The notes beneath the pieces are model-generated. The model was not told where the DNA came from, searched no databases, and saw nothing but the letters and a program-made list of their open reading frames with translations. Below, one piece after another: positions 7,679 to 15,944 of a stretch of DNA of 44,622 nt. This DNA comes from Variovorax paradoxus. Its GTDB lineage: Bacteria; Pseudomonadota; Gammaproteobacteria; Burkholderiales; Burkholderiaceae_C. The DNA lies in contig NZ_JAGGNW010000030.1 in the NCBI RefSeq assembly GCF_018614875.1, positions 1 through 44,622 of the forward strand, read 5' to 3'. The first letter of the stretch is position 1; the number at the start of each line of letters is the position of its first letter. Made by a program: the position numbers and the translations under genes.

Positions 7679-8948
7679 GCGCGTGGCGTCGCGAAGCGCC
7701 GCGTCGTCGCCCGGCGGGATCGGCGGCCTCATCATCGTGCTCGCGACGATCTGGGTCGCGCGCCGCGAAGCCGCCCGCCACTGAATTGGCATGCGCGAGC
7801 GGGCGCGGCACGAGACAGTCGCTCGAGAGCTTGCGCGCCTGCGGCTCGCCGAGGAAGCCAAGGGTCCGTTCGAGCTCGTCCCGCAGGATGGCCAGGACAT
7901 CCGCCGCACCCTGCTCGCCGCGCGCGGCCGTGCCGTACAGCAGGGCGCGGCCCAGCATCACGGCCTTGGCGCCGTTCGCCAGATACTTCGCGATGTCGCT
8001 TCCGCGCCGGACGCCGCTGTCGGCAAGGATGGTCAGCCTGCTTCCCAGATGGTCCGCGATCGCGGGCAGCACATCGATCGGCGCGGGCGCCGAATCGAGA
8101 TTGCGCGCGCCGTGCGATGAAACGACGATGCCATCCGCTCCGCACTCGCTGGCGCGCCGTGCGTCGTCCAGCCGGAGAATCCCCTTGACGACCAGCTTCC
8201 CCTTCCATTGGCGGCGCAACTCCCGCAGGTCCGCCCAGTTCATGGAACGCGTGATCCGCAGGTCCGAGTTCACGGCGCTGCGGGTGATGCGCGTCTTGAA
8301 TTCGGGAGGATAGTGCGCATAGGTGGGCACGCCGGTGCGGCTCCAGTAGCGCAGCAGCACGCCAAGCAGCCAGCGCGGATGGATCGCCACGTCGATGGCG
8401 CCGCGCAGGCTCGGAGTGATCGGGATCCCGAAACCGTTGCGAGTGTTCCATTCCTTCTTCGGGCTGGCGGGTGTGTCCGCCGTGACGACCAGCGTCTCGA
8501 CGCCGGCAGTCCGGACACGATCGAGGAGCTGTTCCGTGAAGCGGCGGTTCTCCCAGACATACAGCTGGAACCACAGGTCAGCGCCCGGCGCGCCGGCGGC
8601 AATGTCCTCGATGGATGTCACCGACTGCGTGGAGATGCAGAAGGGGATGCCCGCTGCCTTGGCCGCACGGGCGAGCTTGACTTCACCGTCGTGCCACAGG
8701 AGGCCGGCCATGGCGGTGGGTGCGGCAATGACCGGCATCGCCTGCGGATTGTCGAACACCTTCGTGGAGAGGTCGATCCGGCTGACGTCGACGAAGACTT
8801 TCTGCGCGAGCTTGACGGAATCCAGGGATGCCCGAAGAGCGCCCATTCCGACCTCGTCTTCGGTGCCCCGGTCCACGTACTCGAAAACGCCACGAGGCAA
8901 GCGCCGGCGCGCGAGTTGCCGGTAGCCCTCGATGTTCATCGGACGCAT
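7665..8948 (-). CDS. FMN-dependent alpha-hydroxyacid dehydrogenase/oxidase (LldD/mandelate dehydrogenase family)
   Basis: 427 residues. The family oxidises L-2-hydroxy acids to 2-oxo acids with FMN. Seen: GVFEYVDRGTEDE with the active-site Tyr near residue 24, PVIAAPTAMAGLLWHDGE, the FMN-binding Lys in KLVVKGIL, and the catalytic His/Arg pair in VSSHGARNLD followed by ILADSGVRRGSDIAK. Start taken at 8948; an ATG at 8939 fits homologous N-termini equally well. The last 35-40 residues are Arg-rich and unlike the family, which normally ends soon after the DCLV motif, so the natural stop was probably lost. Last gene of the nine-gene operon; the preceding FAD enzyme ends 10 nt upstream. Substrate unknown. 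Confidence 0.88.
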   Translation of the reverse strand: MRPMNIEGYRQLARRRLPRGVFEYVDRGTEDEVGMGALRASLDSVKLAQKVFVDVSRIDLSTKVFDNPQAMPVIAAPTAMAGLLWHDGEVKLARAAKAAGIPFCISTQSVTSIEDIAAGAPGADLWFQLYVWENRRFTEQLLDRVRTAGVETLVVTADTPASPKKEWNTRNGFGIPITPSLRGAIDVAIHPRWLLGVLLRYWSRTGVPTYAHYPPEFKTRITRSAVNSDLRITRSMNWADLRELRRQWKGKLVVKGILRLDDARRASECGADGIVVSSHGARNLDSAPAPIDVLPAIADHLGSRLTILADSGVRRGSDIAKYLANGAKAVMLGRALLYGTAARGEQGAADVLAILRDELERTLGFLGEPQARKLSSDCLVPRPLAHANSVAGGFAARDPDRREHDDEAADPAGRRRGASRRHALRRR

Positions 8949-8958
8949 GCGCTCTTGC

Positions 8959-10392
8959 TCAGGATTGCGCTGGCAGCACCCGGCCTGGATTCATGATGCC
9001 CTTCGGGTCCAGCAGTTGCTTCAGCTGCTGCATCAGACCGAGTTCGACCGGGTCCTTGTACTGGCGCATCTCGGCCAGGTGGAGGCTGCCGATGCCATGC
9101 TCGGCGCTGAAGGTGCCGCCCATGCCGATGGCGATGTCGTAGAGCGCGTGCGCCAGCCGCAGCTGGTAGCCAGGCTTGTTCTCGATGCCACGCCACGCCT
9201 CGTGCGACACCATCCCGATGTAGTGCAGGTTGCCGTCGCCGATGTGGCCCACGATCACGACCTCCACGCCGGGACAGTCGCGCGCCAGCATCGCTCCCGC
9301 CTCGCGGATGAAGGCAGGAATCTGGTAGACCGGCACCGCGATGTCGTGCGTCAGGCCCATGCCTTCGCGCTTGTTGGCCTCGGTAACGCTGTGCCGCAGG
9401 TGCCACAGCTTCTCGCGCTGCTGCTCGCTGCTGGCGACCACCGCGTCCAGCACGATGCCTTCGGCCAGCGCGCCTTCCACGCAGGTGTTGAGCTGCTCAG
9501 TCAGCGCGGGCAGCAGAGCCGAAGAGCTGAGCTCCACCAGCAGCTGCCACCGCCCCTTCTCGCCGAGGGGGCAATGGCTGCCCGGAATGTGCCGCAGCAC
9601 GATCTCCAATTCGGAGCGCGACATCATCTCCAGCGCCACCAGTTCGCCCGGAAACTGCTTTTGCAGCTTCTCCCCCAGCGCAATCGCCTGCTCCACGTCG
9701 TCGAGCGCGAACAGGGCAGTGAGGGTGGTCGGGGCCAGCGGAAACAGCTTGAGCGCCGCGGCCGTGATCACGCCCAGCGTACCCTCGGAGCCAATGAACA
9801 GGTTCTTGAGGTCGTAGCCGCTGTTGTCCTTGCGCAGGGTGCGCAGCCCGTTCCAGATGCGGCCGTCGGGCAGCACCGCCTCCAGCCCGAGGACCAGATC
9901 GCGCGTGTTGCCGTAGCGAACCACCGAGGTGCCGCCGGCGTTGGTGGCGAGATTGCCGCCGATCTGGCACGAGCCCTCGGCACCCAGGCTGAGCGGGAAA
10001 TAGCGCCCGGCGAAACGGGCCGCTTCCTGCACCGTTGCCAACACGCAGCCGGCCTCGACGACCATCGAATTGTTGCGCGCGTTCACGTCGCGCACCCGGT
10101 TCATGCGCTCCAGGCTCAGCACGATGCCGCGCCCGTCTTCCGAGGGGACGGACCCGCCGCACACGCTGGTGTTGCCGCCCTGGGGGAACACCGCGATGCC
10201 GGCCTCGTTGCAGTATTGCAAGACGGCGGCAACTTCCGGCGTGGACTTCGGCATCACCACGCAGCGGGCCAAGCCACGGTGCCGGTCGCGCCAATCGCTC
10301 AGATAGCGAGCCTGGTCTGCCGGCGCTGTCAGCACCGCCCCCGGCCCAAGCAAGCCGGACAGGTGGGCGGCAATGGGATCTGCTGTCATCAC
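8959..10392 (-). CDS. FAD-linked D-2-hydroxyacid dehydrogenase (GlcD/D-2-hydroxyglutarate dehydrogenase family)
   Basis: 477 residues. Seen: PCMH-type FAD-binding domain with FPQGGNTSVCGGSVPSE near residue 70 and GNLATNAGGTSVVRYGNTRD, then the FAD-oxidase C domain ending in HIGDGNLHYIGMV (metal-binding His), FSAEHGIG and DPKGIMNPGRVL. These enzymes oxidise D-2-hydroxy acids such as D-lactate, D-2-hydroxyglutarate or D-glycerate to 2-oxo acids. It lies directly after the ABC ATPase gene (7 nt) and before an FMN enzyme for L-2-hydroxy acids, so the operon can handle both stereoisomers of a hydroxy acid. Exact substrate unknown. Confidence 0.9.
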   Translation of the reverse strand: MMTADPIAAHLSGLLGPGAVLTAPADQARYLSDWRDRHRGLARCVVMPKSTPEVAAVLQYCNEAGIAVFPQGGNTSVCGGSVPSEDGRGIVLSLERMNRVRDVNARNNSMVVEAGCVLATVQEAARFAGRYFPLSLGAEGSCQIGGNLATNAGGTSVVRYGNTRDLVLGLEAVLPDGRIWNGLRTLRKDNSGYDLKNLFIGSEGTLGVITAAALKLFPLAPTTLTALFALDDVEQAIALGEKLQKQFPGELVALEMMSRSELEIVLRHIPGSHCPLGEKGRWQLLVELSSSALLPALTEQLNTCVEGALAEGIVLDAVVASSEQQREKLWHLRHSVTEANKREGMGLTHDIAVPVYQIPAFIREAGAMLARDCPGVEVVIVGHIGDGNLHYIGMVSHEAWRGIENKPGYQLRLAHALYDIAIGMGGTFSAEHGIGSLHLAEMRQYKDPVELGLMQQLKQLLDPKGIMNPGRVLPAQS

Positions 10393-10399
10393 GCCCGCC

Positions 10400-11578
10400 T
10401 CAGTTCAGCACGAGGGCGTTGGCCTGGCCGAACGCCAAGCGGACCTGCTGCCCGGGCTGGACCAGCGCGTCGTTGCGCGCCGAGATGCGGGTGGCCAGCA
10501 GGCGCTCTTCGCCGGCCATGGCCGCCACGCGGGTTCGCCCGCCCACGAAGGACAGTTCGGCGACCGTCGCTTCGATCACGTTGTCCTCGCTCGCCGTTTC
10601 GCCGGCATTCAGCAGGCGGACGTTCTCCGGCCGCACCAGCAGCTCGACCGCAGCGCCAGGCCGGGCATTGCGGCTGTTCACCCGCAGCCGGGTTCCGGCC
10701 TTCGTCTGCATGACGCCGGCCTCCACCAGGGTGCCGGCCAGGATGTTCGACTCGCCGACGAAATCGGCGACGAAGCGGTTGGCGGGGTCGAAATAGAGCT
10801 CCTCCGGCGTGCCGAGCTGCACGATGCGGCCGTGGTTCATGAGGCACACCTTGTCTGACAGGTTCAGCGCCTCCTCCTGGTCGTGCGTCACATAGATCAG
10901 GGTGGTGCCGATGTCGCGGTGCAGGCTCTTGATCTCGCCCTGCAGCTGATCGCGCAGCTTCTTGTCCAGCGCGCCGAGCGGTTCGTCCATCAGGATGATC
11001 GAAGGCGAGTACACGAGGCAGCGGGCGATCGACACGCGCTGCTGCTGGCCGCCCGAGAGTTCCTTGGGCTTGCGTTGCGCAAAGCCCGAAAGCCCTACCT
11101 TCTCCAGCGTGGCCATCACCTGGGTGCGAATGGCGTCGGCCTTCCAGTTGCGGATCTTCAGCGGGAAGGCCACGTTCTCGAACACGGTCATGTGCGGCAT
11201 CAGCGCATAGTTCTGGAACACCATGCCCAGTCCCCGGTCGCGCGGCGGCTTCAGCGTCACGTCCTCGCCGTCCAGGAACACGCGGCCCGTGGTGGCCGGC
11301 GTGGAGCCGGAGATGATGTTCAGGATGGTGCTCTTGCCGGAGCCGCTGGGCCCGAGCAGCGTGACGAACTCGCCGCGCCGCACGCTCAGGTCGGTGGAAT
11401 GCAGCACCGTGGTGCCGCCATACTGCTTGCTGACGCCCTCGAAGCGAACGGCAACGTCGACGGCCTTGTTCATGGTGCTCTGCGTTTCTCGTAGATGGGC
11501 ACTGCGCGGCGTGGCGTCGTGGGAAGGGGCCACCGCGGCGGCCTCGAAATGAATGGTTGCTGCCTGGGACATGTTCAT
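10400..11578 (-). CDS. ABC transporter ATPase, PotA/FbpC type with TOBE domain
   Basis: 392 residues from the ATG at 11578, which overlaps the ligase stop as ATGA. A second ATG at 11473 (MNKAVDVAVRFEG) gives a 357-residue protein that starts where relatives usually do, so the first 35 residues may not be made. Seen: Walker A GPSGSGKST, Q-loop VFQNYALMPHM, signature LSGGQQQRVSIARCL, Walker B SIILMDEPLGALD, H-loop IYVTHDQEEAL, then a TOBE regulatory domain (LVRPENVRLLNAGE). Powers the two permeases encoded upstream for uptake of the ligand bound by the 15945-17003 protein. The ligase and an unknown gene separate it from the permeases. Confidence 0.92.
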   Translation of the reverse strand: MNMSQAATIHFEAAAVAPSHDATPRSAHLRETQSTMNKAVDVAVRFEGVSKQYGGTTVLHSTDLSVRRGEFVTLLGPSGSGKSTILNIISGSTPATTGRVFLDGEDVTLKPPRDRGLGMVFQNYALMPHMTVFENVAFPLKIRNWKADAIRTQVMATLEKVGLSGFAQRKPKELSGGQQQRVSIARCLVYSPSIILMDEPLGALDKKLRDQLQGEIKSLHRDIGTTLIYVTHDQEEALNLSDKVCLMNHGRIVQLGTPEELYFDPANRFVADFVGESNILAGTLVEAGVMQTKAGTRLRVNSRNARPGAAVELLVRPENVRLLNAGETASEDNVIEATVAELSFVGGRTRVAAMAGEERLLATRISARNDALVQPGQQVRLAFGQANALVLN

Positions 11579-13134
11579 TTTCCCCTGTCCCAGCAGTCGT
11601 CGATGGACGGTGCCAGGAACTGTTTCTGAATGCGTTCGGTGGGCGTCTTCTGGAAACGGTCCACGAACGCGACGAAGCGAGGCAGCTGGAATGCAGCCAT
11701 GCGCGGTTCGGCCCAAGCGATCAGCTGCTGCGGCGTGAGCGAAGCGCTGCGCGGCTTGACGAACAGCTTCAGATCCTCGTCGGCGAACTCGTTGCGCACG
11801 CCGACCAGCGCGCATTCTTCGACGTCGGGATGCTGGTTGAAGACCCGCTCCACCTCCCAGGCCGAGACGTTTTCGCCGCGCCGCCGCAGGCTGTCCTTCT
11901 TGCGTCCGATGAAATAGAAGTGGCCTTCCGCGTCCTGCCGCGCCAGATCTCCGGTATGGAGCCAGCCGTCGCGCAGCGCACCGGCCGTCGCCTCCGGGTT
12001 GTTGTAATACGCCTGCACCAGCACGCCCGGCTCGCGGCCGCGCACCCGCAGCTCGCCGACCTCGCCCGGCGGCAGCTTGCGGCCGGTGTCGTCGACCAGT
12101 TCGACCTCGAAGTACGGCACCGCGGTGCCGACCGAGCCGAGCTTGCCTTCCGGATTGATGGTGCTGAAGCTGGAGGTCTCGGTCATGCCGTAGCCCTCGT
12201 GAATCCGCACGCCGAAGCGCTCTTCGAACGGGCGCCAGACTTCCGGCGGGCAACCGCCGCCCCAGGCGATCTTGACGCCGTGGGTGCGGTCCAGCAGCGA
12301 CTCGGGCTGCTTCATCAGCAGTTGCAGCACGCCGCCGACGAAGTGGATGTGCGTGACGCCGTTTGCGCGCGCCTCCTCCCACAGCCTGGAGGCGCTGAAG
12401 CGCGGCACCAGCACCAGGGTGACCGGCACCATCAAGGCCAGGACCAGCACCTCGGTGCCGAAGACGTGATAGATCGGATCCCAGAAGTGCAGCACGCTGC
12501 CCGGTTCGACCTTGCCGATCCAGGTGGAGCCCAGTGCCGCAGCGCGCAGCATGCGATCCGGCATGATCACGCCCTTGGCCAAGCCGGTGGTGCCGGAGGT
12601 GTAGAGGATCTGGCGCAGCATGCCGTCGGATTGGGCCACCGCTGGCGGCGCAAGGCGCGGCGCGCCGGCATAGAGCACCGATTGCGCCGGAGTCGACTGG
12701 TCCGCGCCCGGCCGACGCCACAGCACCCGCATGGCAGCGCCACGCTCGGCGATCACTTCGGCCAGGACCGGTTCGTAAGCATCATCTGCCACCAGCAACG
12801 CCGGATGCGCGTGCGCGAAGATGTGCAGGAGCCCCATGCCCTTCAGCGCGGTGTTGATCGGGATCTGCACGGCCCCGAGCTGCATCAGCGCGAAAAAGGT
12901 GACGATGTGGTCCAGGTGGTGCGAGAGCATCACCGCCACGTGCATGCCCGGCCGCGCGCCTTCCGCGTGCAGCACGGCGCTGGCCTGCTCCACGCGGCGG
13001 GCGAGGTCCGCGTAGGTGACGTCCACGCCGTCCGCGCGGCAGTAGACGTGGCCGGGGTTGTTGGCCGCGCCGGCGGCCAGCAGCTTCGGCACGTTGTCCT
13101 CGGCCGAGAAGAAGGTGGGAACCTGCTGCTCCAT
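11575..13134 (-). CDS. AMP-forming acyl-CoA ligase, CaiC-like
   Basis: 519 residues of the acyl-adenylate synthetase superfamily, activating a carboxylic acid to its CoA thioester with ATP. Seen: P-loop YTSGTTGLAKG (residues 178-188), HFWDPIYHVFGTEVL, GYGMTET, WLHTGDLARQDAEGHFYF, RRRGENVSAWEVE and a C-terminal catalytic Lys in PTERIQKQFL. The arrangement resembles crotonobetaine/carnitine-CoA ligases, but the operon lacks the other caiTABCDE genes, so that substrate is not implied. It ends by ATGA overlap with the ATPase gene and starts 3 nt after the stop of the unrecognised gene. Confidence 0.88.
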   Translation of the reverse strand: MEQQVPTFFSAEDNVPKLLAAGAANNPGHVYCRADGVDVTYADLARRVEQASAVLHAEGARPGMHVAVMLSHHLDHIVTFFALMQLGAVQIPINTALKGMGLLHIFAHAHPALLVADDAYEPVLAEVIAERGAAMRVLWRRPGADQSTPAQSVLYAGAPRLAPPAVAQSDGMLRQILYTSGTTGLAKGVIMPDRMLRAAALGSTWIGKVEPGSVLHFWDPIYHVFGTEVLVLALMVPVTLVLVPRFSASRLWEEARANGVTHIHFVGGVLQLLMKQPESLLDRTHGVKIAWGGGCPPEVWRPFEERFGVRIHEGYGMTETSSFSTINPEGKLGSVGTAVPYFEVELVDDTGRKLPPGEVGELRVRGREPGVLVQAYYNNPEATAGALRDGWLHTGDLARQDAEGHFYFIGRKKDSLRRRGENVSAWEVERVFNQHPDVEECALVGVRNEFADEDLKLFVKPRSASLTPQQLIAWAEPRMAAFQLPRFVAFVDRFQKTPTERIQKQFLAPSIDDCWDRGK

Positions 13135-13137
13135 GAC

Positions 13138-14208
13138 TCAGGCCATCCAGCGCTGATGGTCCTCGAAACGCCAGGTCTCGCCGCGGGTGGCGGGATCGAA
13201 GGCGCGGCGCGCGGTGAAGCGGCCGCTGATGACGCGCGTGGCCATCTCGAAGAAGGCGAACAGCGCCGAGCGCATGTCCTCGGTGGCGACGCTCTCGAAC
13301 GGCGCGAAGGAGTGGAACTGCAGTTCGGTCACGGTGTCGGACTTCTTCACCAGTTCGATCTCGTTTCGGAACGAGGTGAGGATTTCGGCGGCCAGCCGGG
13401 CGGCGGCATGCGCGCTGCGTTCGGTGGCCCCCACCTGCTTGGCCAGCTGCCCGGTGTATTGCACGGCCAGGAAACGCATGGCCATGCGCACCAGGTGGGC
13501 GGCCGTTTGCTCGCCGCAATGGCGCACCATCATTTCGATGGTATGGGCGGCGTAGTCGGCGGCGTAGTTATGGCTGCCCTTCAGGATGCGCGCCTCAGGC
13601 CACTGCTGCGGATCGAGCACAGGCGCCTTGGCGGGGTCGAACTCCGGGCTGCTCGCCACCGGCTGGATCTTCATTCGCTCGGAGGGCGCCAGGTCATGGT
13701 CGTACTCCTCGAAGTAGCCTTCGTCGTAGGGGTGGCCCTCGGCCACGAACTTCGTTGCGACCCAGCCCAGGCGCGGGCAGCCCAGCAGCTCGCCGTTGCG
13801 CGGATGCCAGGTCGAGAGAATGGTGCGCCGCACCGAACTGGGCACCGCCAGCGCGGCAATGCCAGGGAAGCTGCCCCACGGTGGCATGTAGCGGATCCAC
13901 GCCTTTTTCGGCGACTCCTGGATGAACTGCATCGTCAGGCCGCCGATGGAGTTGCTGAAGTAGTGGTACTTGGCGGCGGCCACGGCTGGTGGGTCGTTTT
14001 CGATGCCGAGCTTCACCAATGCGTCGCGGAAGCGGATGTTCTGCTCGGCCGACATCAGCGAGGACCAGACCTCGTTGAGCGCCTTCTCGCCCTTTTCGCG
14101 GAACAGGGTTGCCGTGACGCCGCTGACGACGAGCCAGCCGAAGGTGGTGGACAGGGCGACGCGCTTGCGCAGGGCGCCGAGATCTTCCGTGGAGGCTTGG
14201 TGGTTCAT
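13138..14208 (-). CDS. Unrecognised operon protein, 356 residues
   Basis: The start overlaps the permease stop as ATGA and the stop is 3 nt before the ligase start, so it is an integral operon member and clearly real. I do not recognise the family. It is soluble, with no signal peptide, and rich in aromatic residues. Conserved-looking blocks include AAKYHYFSNSIGGLTMQFIQ, WIRYMPPWGSFPGIAALA, GELLGCPRLGWVATKFV, GHPYDEGYFEEYDHDLAPSE and HTIEMMVRHCGEQTA. The Cys, His, Asp and Glu clusters could form an active or metal site, but that is speculation. Sandwiched between permease and CoA ligase genes, it probably acts on the imported compound before or after CoA activation. Confidence 0.8.
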   Translation of the reverse strand: MNHQASTEDLGALRKRVALSTTFGWLVVSGVTATLFREKGEKALNEVWSSLMSAEQNIRFRDALVKLGIENDPPAVAAAKYHYFSNSIGGLTMQFIQESPKKAWIRYMPPWGSFPGIAALAVPSSVRRTILSTWHPRNGELLGCPRLGWVATKFVAEGHPYDEGYFEEYDHDLAPSERMKIQPVASSPEFDPAKAPVLDPQQWPEARILKGSHNYAADYAAHTIEMMVRHCGEQTAAHLVRMAMRFLAVQYTGQLAKQVGATERSAHAAARLAAEILTSFRNEIELVKKSDTVTELQFHSFAPFESVATEDMRSALFAFFEMATRVISGRFTARRAFDPATRGETWRFEDHQRWMA

Positions 14209-15071
14209 GCGGGTACGGCCTGGAGGCTGGCGGAAGGAACGGCTTCGGCTTCCGCATCGCGGCGTGCGGCGGGTTGCAGGGCCACCGAGACGAGGCAGAC
14301 GAAGAAGGACAGCGCCGTCAGCAGCGTGGAAACGGCGGCGATCACCGGCGAGACGCCCCACTGGATGCTGCTGTACATGCGCACCGGCAGGGTCGTGTTC
14401 TGGGCGCTGGAGAGGAACCAGGAGATCACGACCTCGTCGAACGAGATCAGGAAGGCGAAGAGTCCACCCGCCACGATGGATGGCACGATCTGCGGCAGCA
14501 CCACGCGAAAGAACAGCGTGCGTCTGCTCGCGCCCATCATGGTGGCGGCAAACTCGATGGCGGGATCGATCTGGCGGATGCCGGCGGCAATGGTGACGAC
14601 CACGAACGGGATCACGTAGACCGAATGCCCCAGCACCAGGGCGAGCGTGGTGCCCGTGGCGGAGAGCCGCGAGAAGTACAGGTACATGCCCAGCGCCAGC
14701 ACGATCACCGGCACCAACACCGGGCTCATCATCAGCAGCATCACCAGCTTCTTGCCGGGAAACTCGAAGCGCACCAATGCATAGGCAGCCGGCACCGAAG
14801 CGGCGACCACGATCACGCAGGTGATGCTGGCCACCTTCAGGCTTTGCAGCACCGGCCCCATCCAGGTGGACGTGGTGAAGAACTCCTTGTACAGCCCCAG
14901 CGAATACGCCTTGGGCGGGAAGCTCATGTCGCCCGAGGCGCTGAACGAGATCGGGATGACGATCAGGCTCGGCATCACCAGATAGGCGTAGACCAGCACG
15001 GCCAGCGCCGTTGCGATCCAGCGGTAGCGGCGCGCGAGGCGGTCGTGCTTGATGCTTTCGTCCATGCTCAT
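14205..15071 (-). CDS. ABC transporter permease, PotC type
   Basis: 288 residues, six predicted membrane helices, first at residues 17-38. It carries the EAA motif typical of spermidine/putrescine and Fe3+-type permeases (EFAATMMGASRRTLFFRVVLPQIVPSIVAGG split by the docking loop). The FAFLISFDEVVISWFLSS segment is the PotC/PotI signature. The ATG at 15071 overlaps the upstream permease stop as ATGA (a second ATG lies at 15065), and its own stop overlaps the next gene. Forms the membrane channel with the 15068-15910 product. Confidence 0.92.
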   Translation of the reverse strand: MSMDESIKHDRLARRYRWIATALAVLVYAYLVMPSLIVIPISFSASGDMSFPPKAYSLGLYKEFFTTSTWMGPVLQSLKVASITCVIVVAASVPAAYALVRFEFPGKKLVMLLMMSPVLVPVIVLALGMYLYFSRLSATGTTLALVLGHSVYVIPFVVVTIAAGIRQIDPAIEFAATMMGASRRTLFFRVVLPQIVPSIVAGGLFAFLISFDEVVISWFLSSAQNTTLPVRMYSSIQWGVSPVIAAVSTLLTALSFFVCLVSVALQPAARRDAEAEAVPSASLQAVPA

Positions 15072-15910
15072 ACTCCGCGGGTGAAGCCCCGGGCTTTCTG
15101 GAATTGCATCGCGGCACCCGCGATGAGCGTGACGATGCCGAGCAGGATCACGCCGATGGCCGCAGCCATGTTCCAGTCGAGCGTTTCGCGGGTGTAGAAG
15201 TCCACCAGATTGGCCAGCATCACGTCCTTGCGGCCGCCGAGCAGCGCGGGGATGACGAAGAAGCCGGTGGACATGACGAAGGTGCTGATGAGGGCGGACA
15301 GCACGCCGGGCATGCTCAGCGGCAGCGTCACCTTCCAGAACACCAGCGGCGGGCGCCCGCCCATGATCTCGACCGCGCGGTAGATGGAGCGGTCGATGGC
15401 CAGCAGGCTCGCCAGCACCGGGAACACCACGAAGGGGATGAGGTAGTTGGTCATGCCGACCATCACCCCCACCCGGTTCAGCAGCATCGGCACGTGCACC
15501 TCGGAGCCCAGCAGCCAGGACAGCGATGAGTTGATGATCCCCTGCTTGCCCAGGATCACCGTGAACGCATAGCTTTTGACCAGGATGCTGGTCCAGAACG
15601 GAACCAGCACCAGGATCATGCACAGGGCCCGCGTGCGCGGCGCCAGCCGGCTGAGGTGCAGCGCCACGGGGTAGCCGAGCAGCAGGCTCAGCCCCGCACC
15701 CATCGCGCTGATCTCGAAGGTGGTGAACAGGCTGCGGCGGAACAGCGCGCTCTCCCAGAGCGCGGTGTACGACTCCATCGTGAAGCCCGTCGCCTTGCTG
15801 TAGACGCTGGTGTAGACGACGAAGCCCAGCGGCACGACGATGACCAGCAGGGCCAGCAGGAATGCCGGGGCCAGATAGATGGACGCCTCGCGTCCGGGCT
15901 TCGAGGTCAT
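15068..15910 (-). CDS. ABC transporter permease, PotB type
   Basis: 280 residues, about six membrane helices, the first at residues 11-33. EAA loop: RAVEIMGGRPPLVFWKVTLP followed by LSMPGVLSALISTFVMS. The PFWTSILVKSYAFTVILG segment with the Arg/Lys before a long periplasmic loop is typical of PotB/PotH. It follows the binding-protein gene by 34 nt and is translationally coupled to the PotC-type gene. Partner of 14205-15071. Confidence 0.92.
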   Translation of the reverse strand: MTSKPGREASIYLAPAFLLALLVIVVPLGFVVYTSVYSKATGFTMESYTALWESALFRRSLFTTFEISAMGAGLSLLLGYPVALHLSRLAPRTRALCMILVLVPFWTSILVKSYAFTVILGKQGIINSSLSWLLGSEVHVPMLLNRVGVMVGMTNYLIPFVVFPVLASLLAIDRSIYRAVEIMGGRPPLVFWKVTLPLSMPGVLSALISTFVMSTGFFVIPALLGGRKDVMLANLVDFYTRETLDWNMAAAIGVILLGIVTLIAGAAMQFQKARGFTRGV

Positions 15911-15944
15911 GGCGAGTGTCGGGCTGGTTGCACGAAGGCGGGCG

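Noticed and set aside
11575..13134. Carnitine degradation operon because of the CaiC-like ligase
   Set aside because: None of the other carnitine genes (CaiA, CaiB, CaiD, CaiT or carnitine dehydrogenase) is present.
11557..14619. A forward frame open for about 1020 codons
   Set aside because: It is antisense to the CoA ligase, the coupled 356-residue gene and part of a permease, all with clear family motifs or tight coupling. Its translation is Arg/His/Gly-rich without motifs. Long antisense frames are usual in GC-rich DNA.
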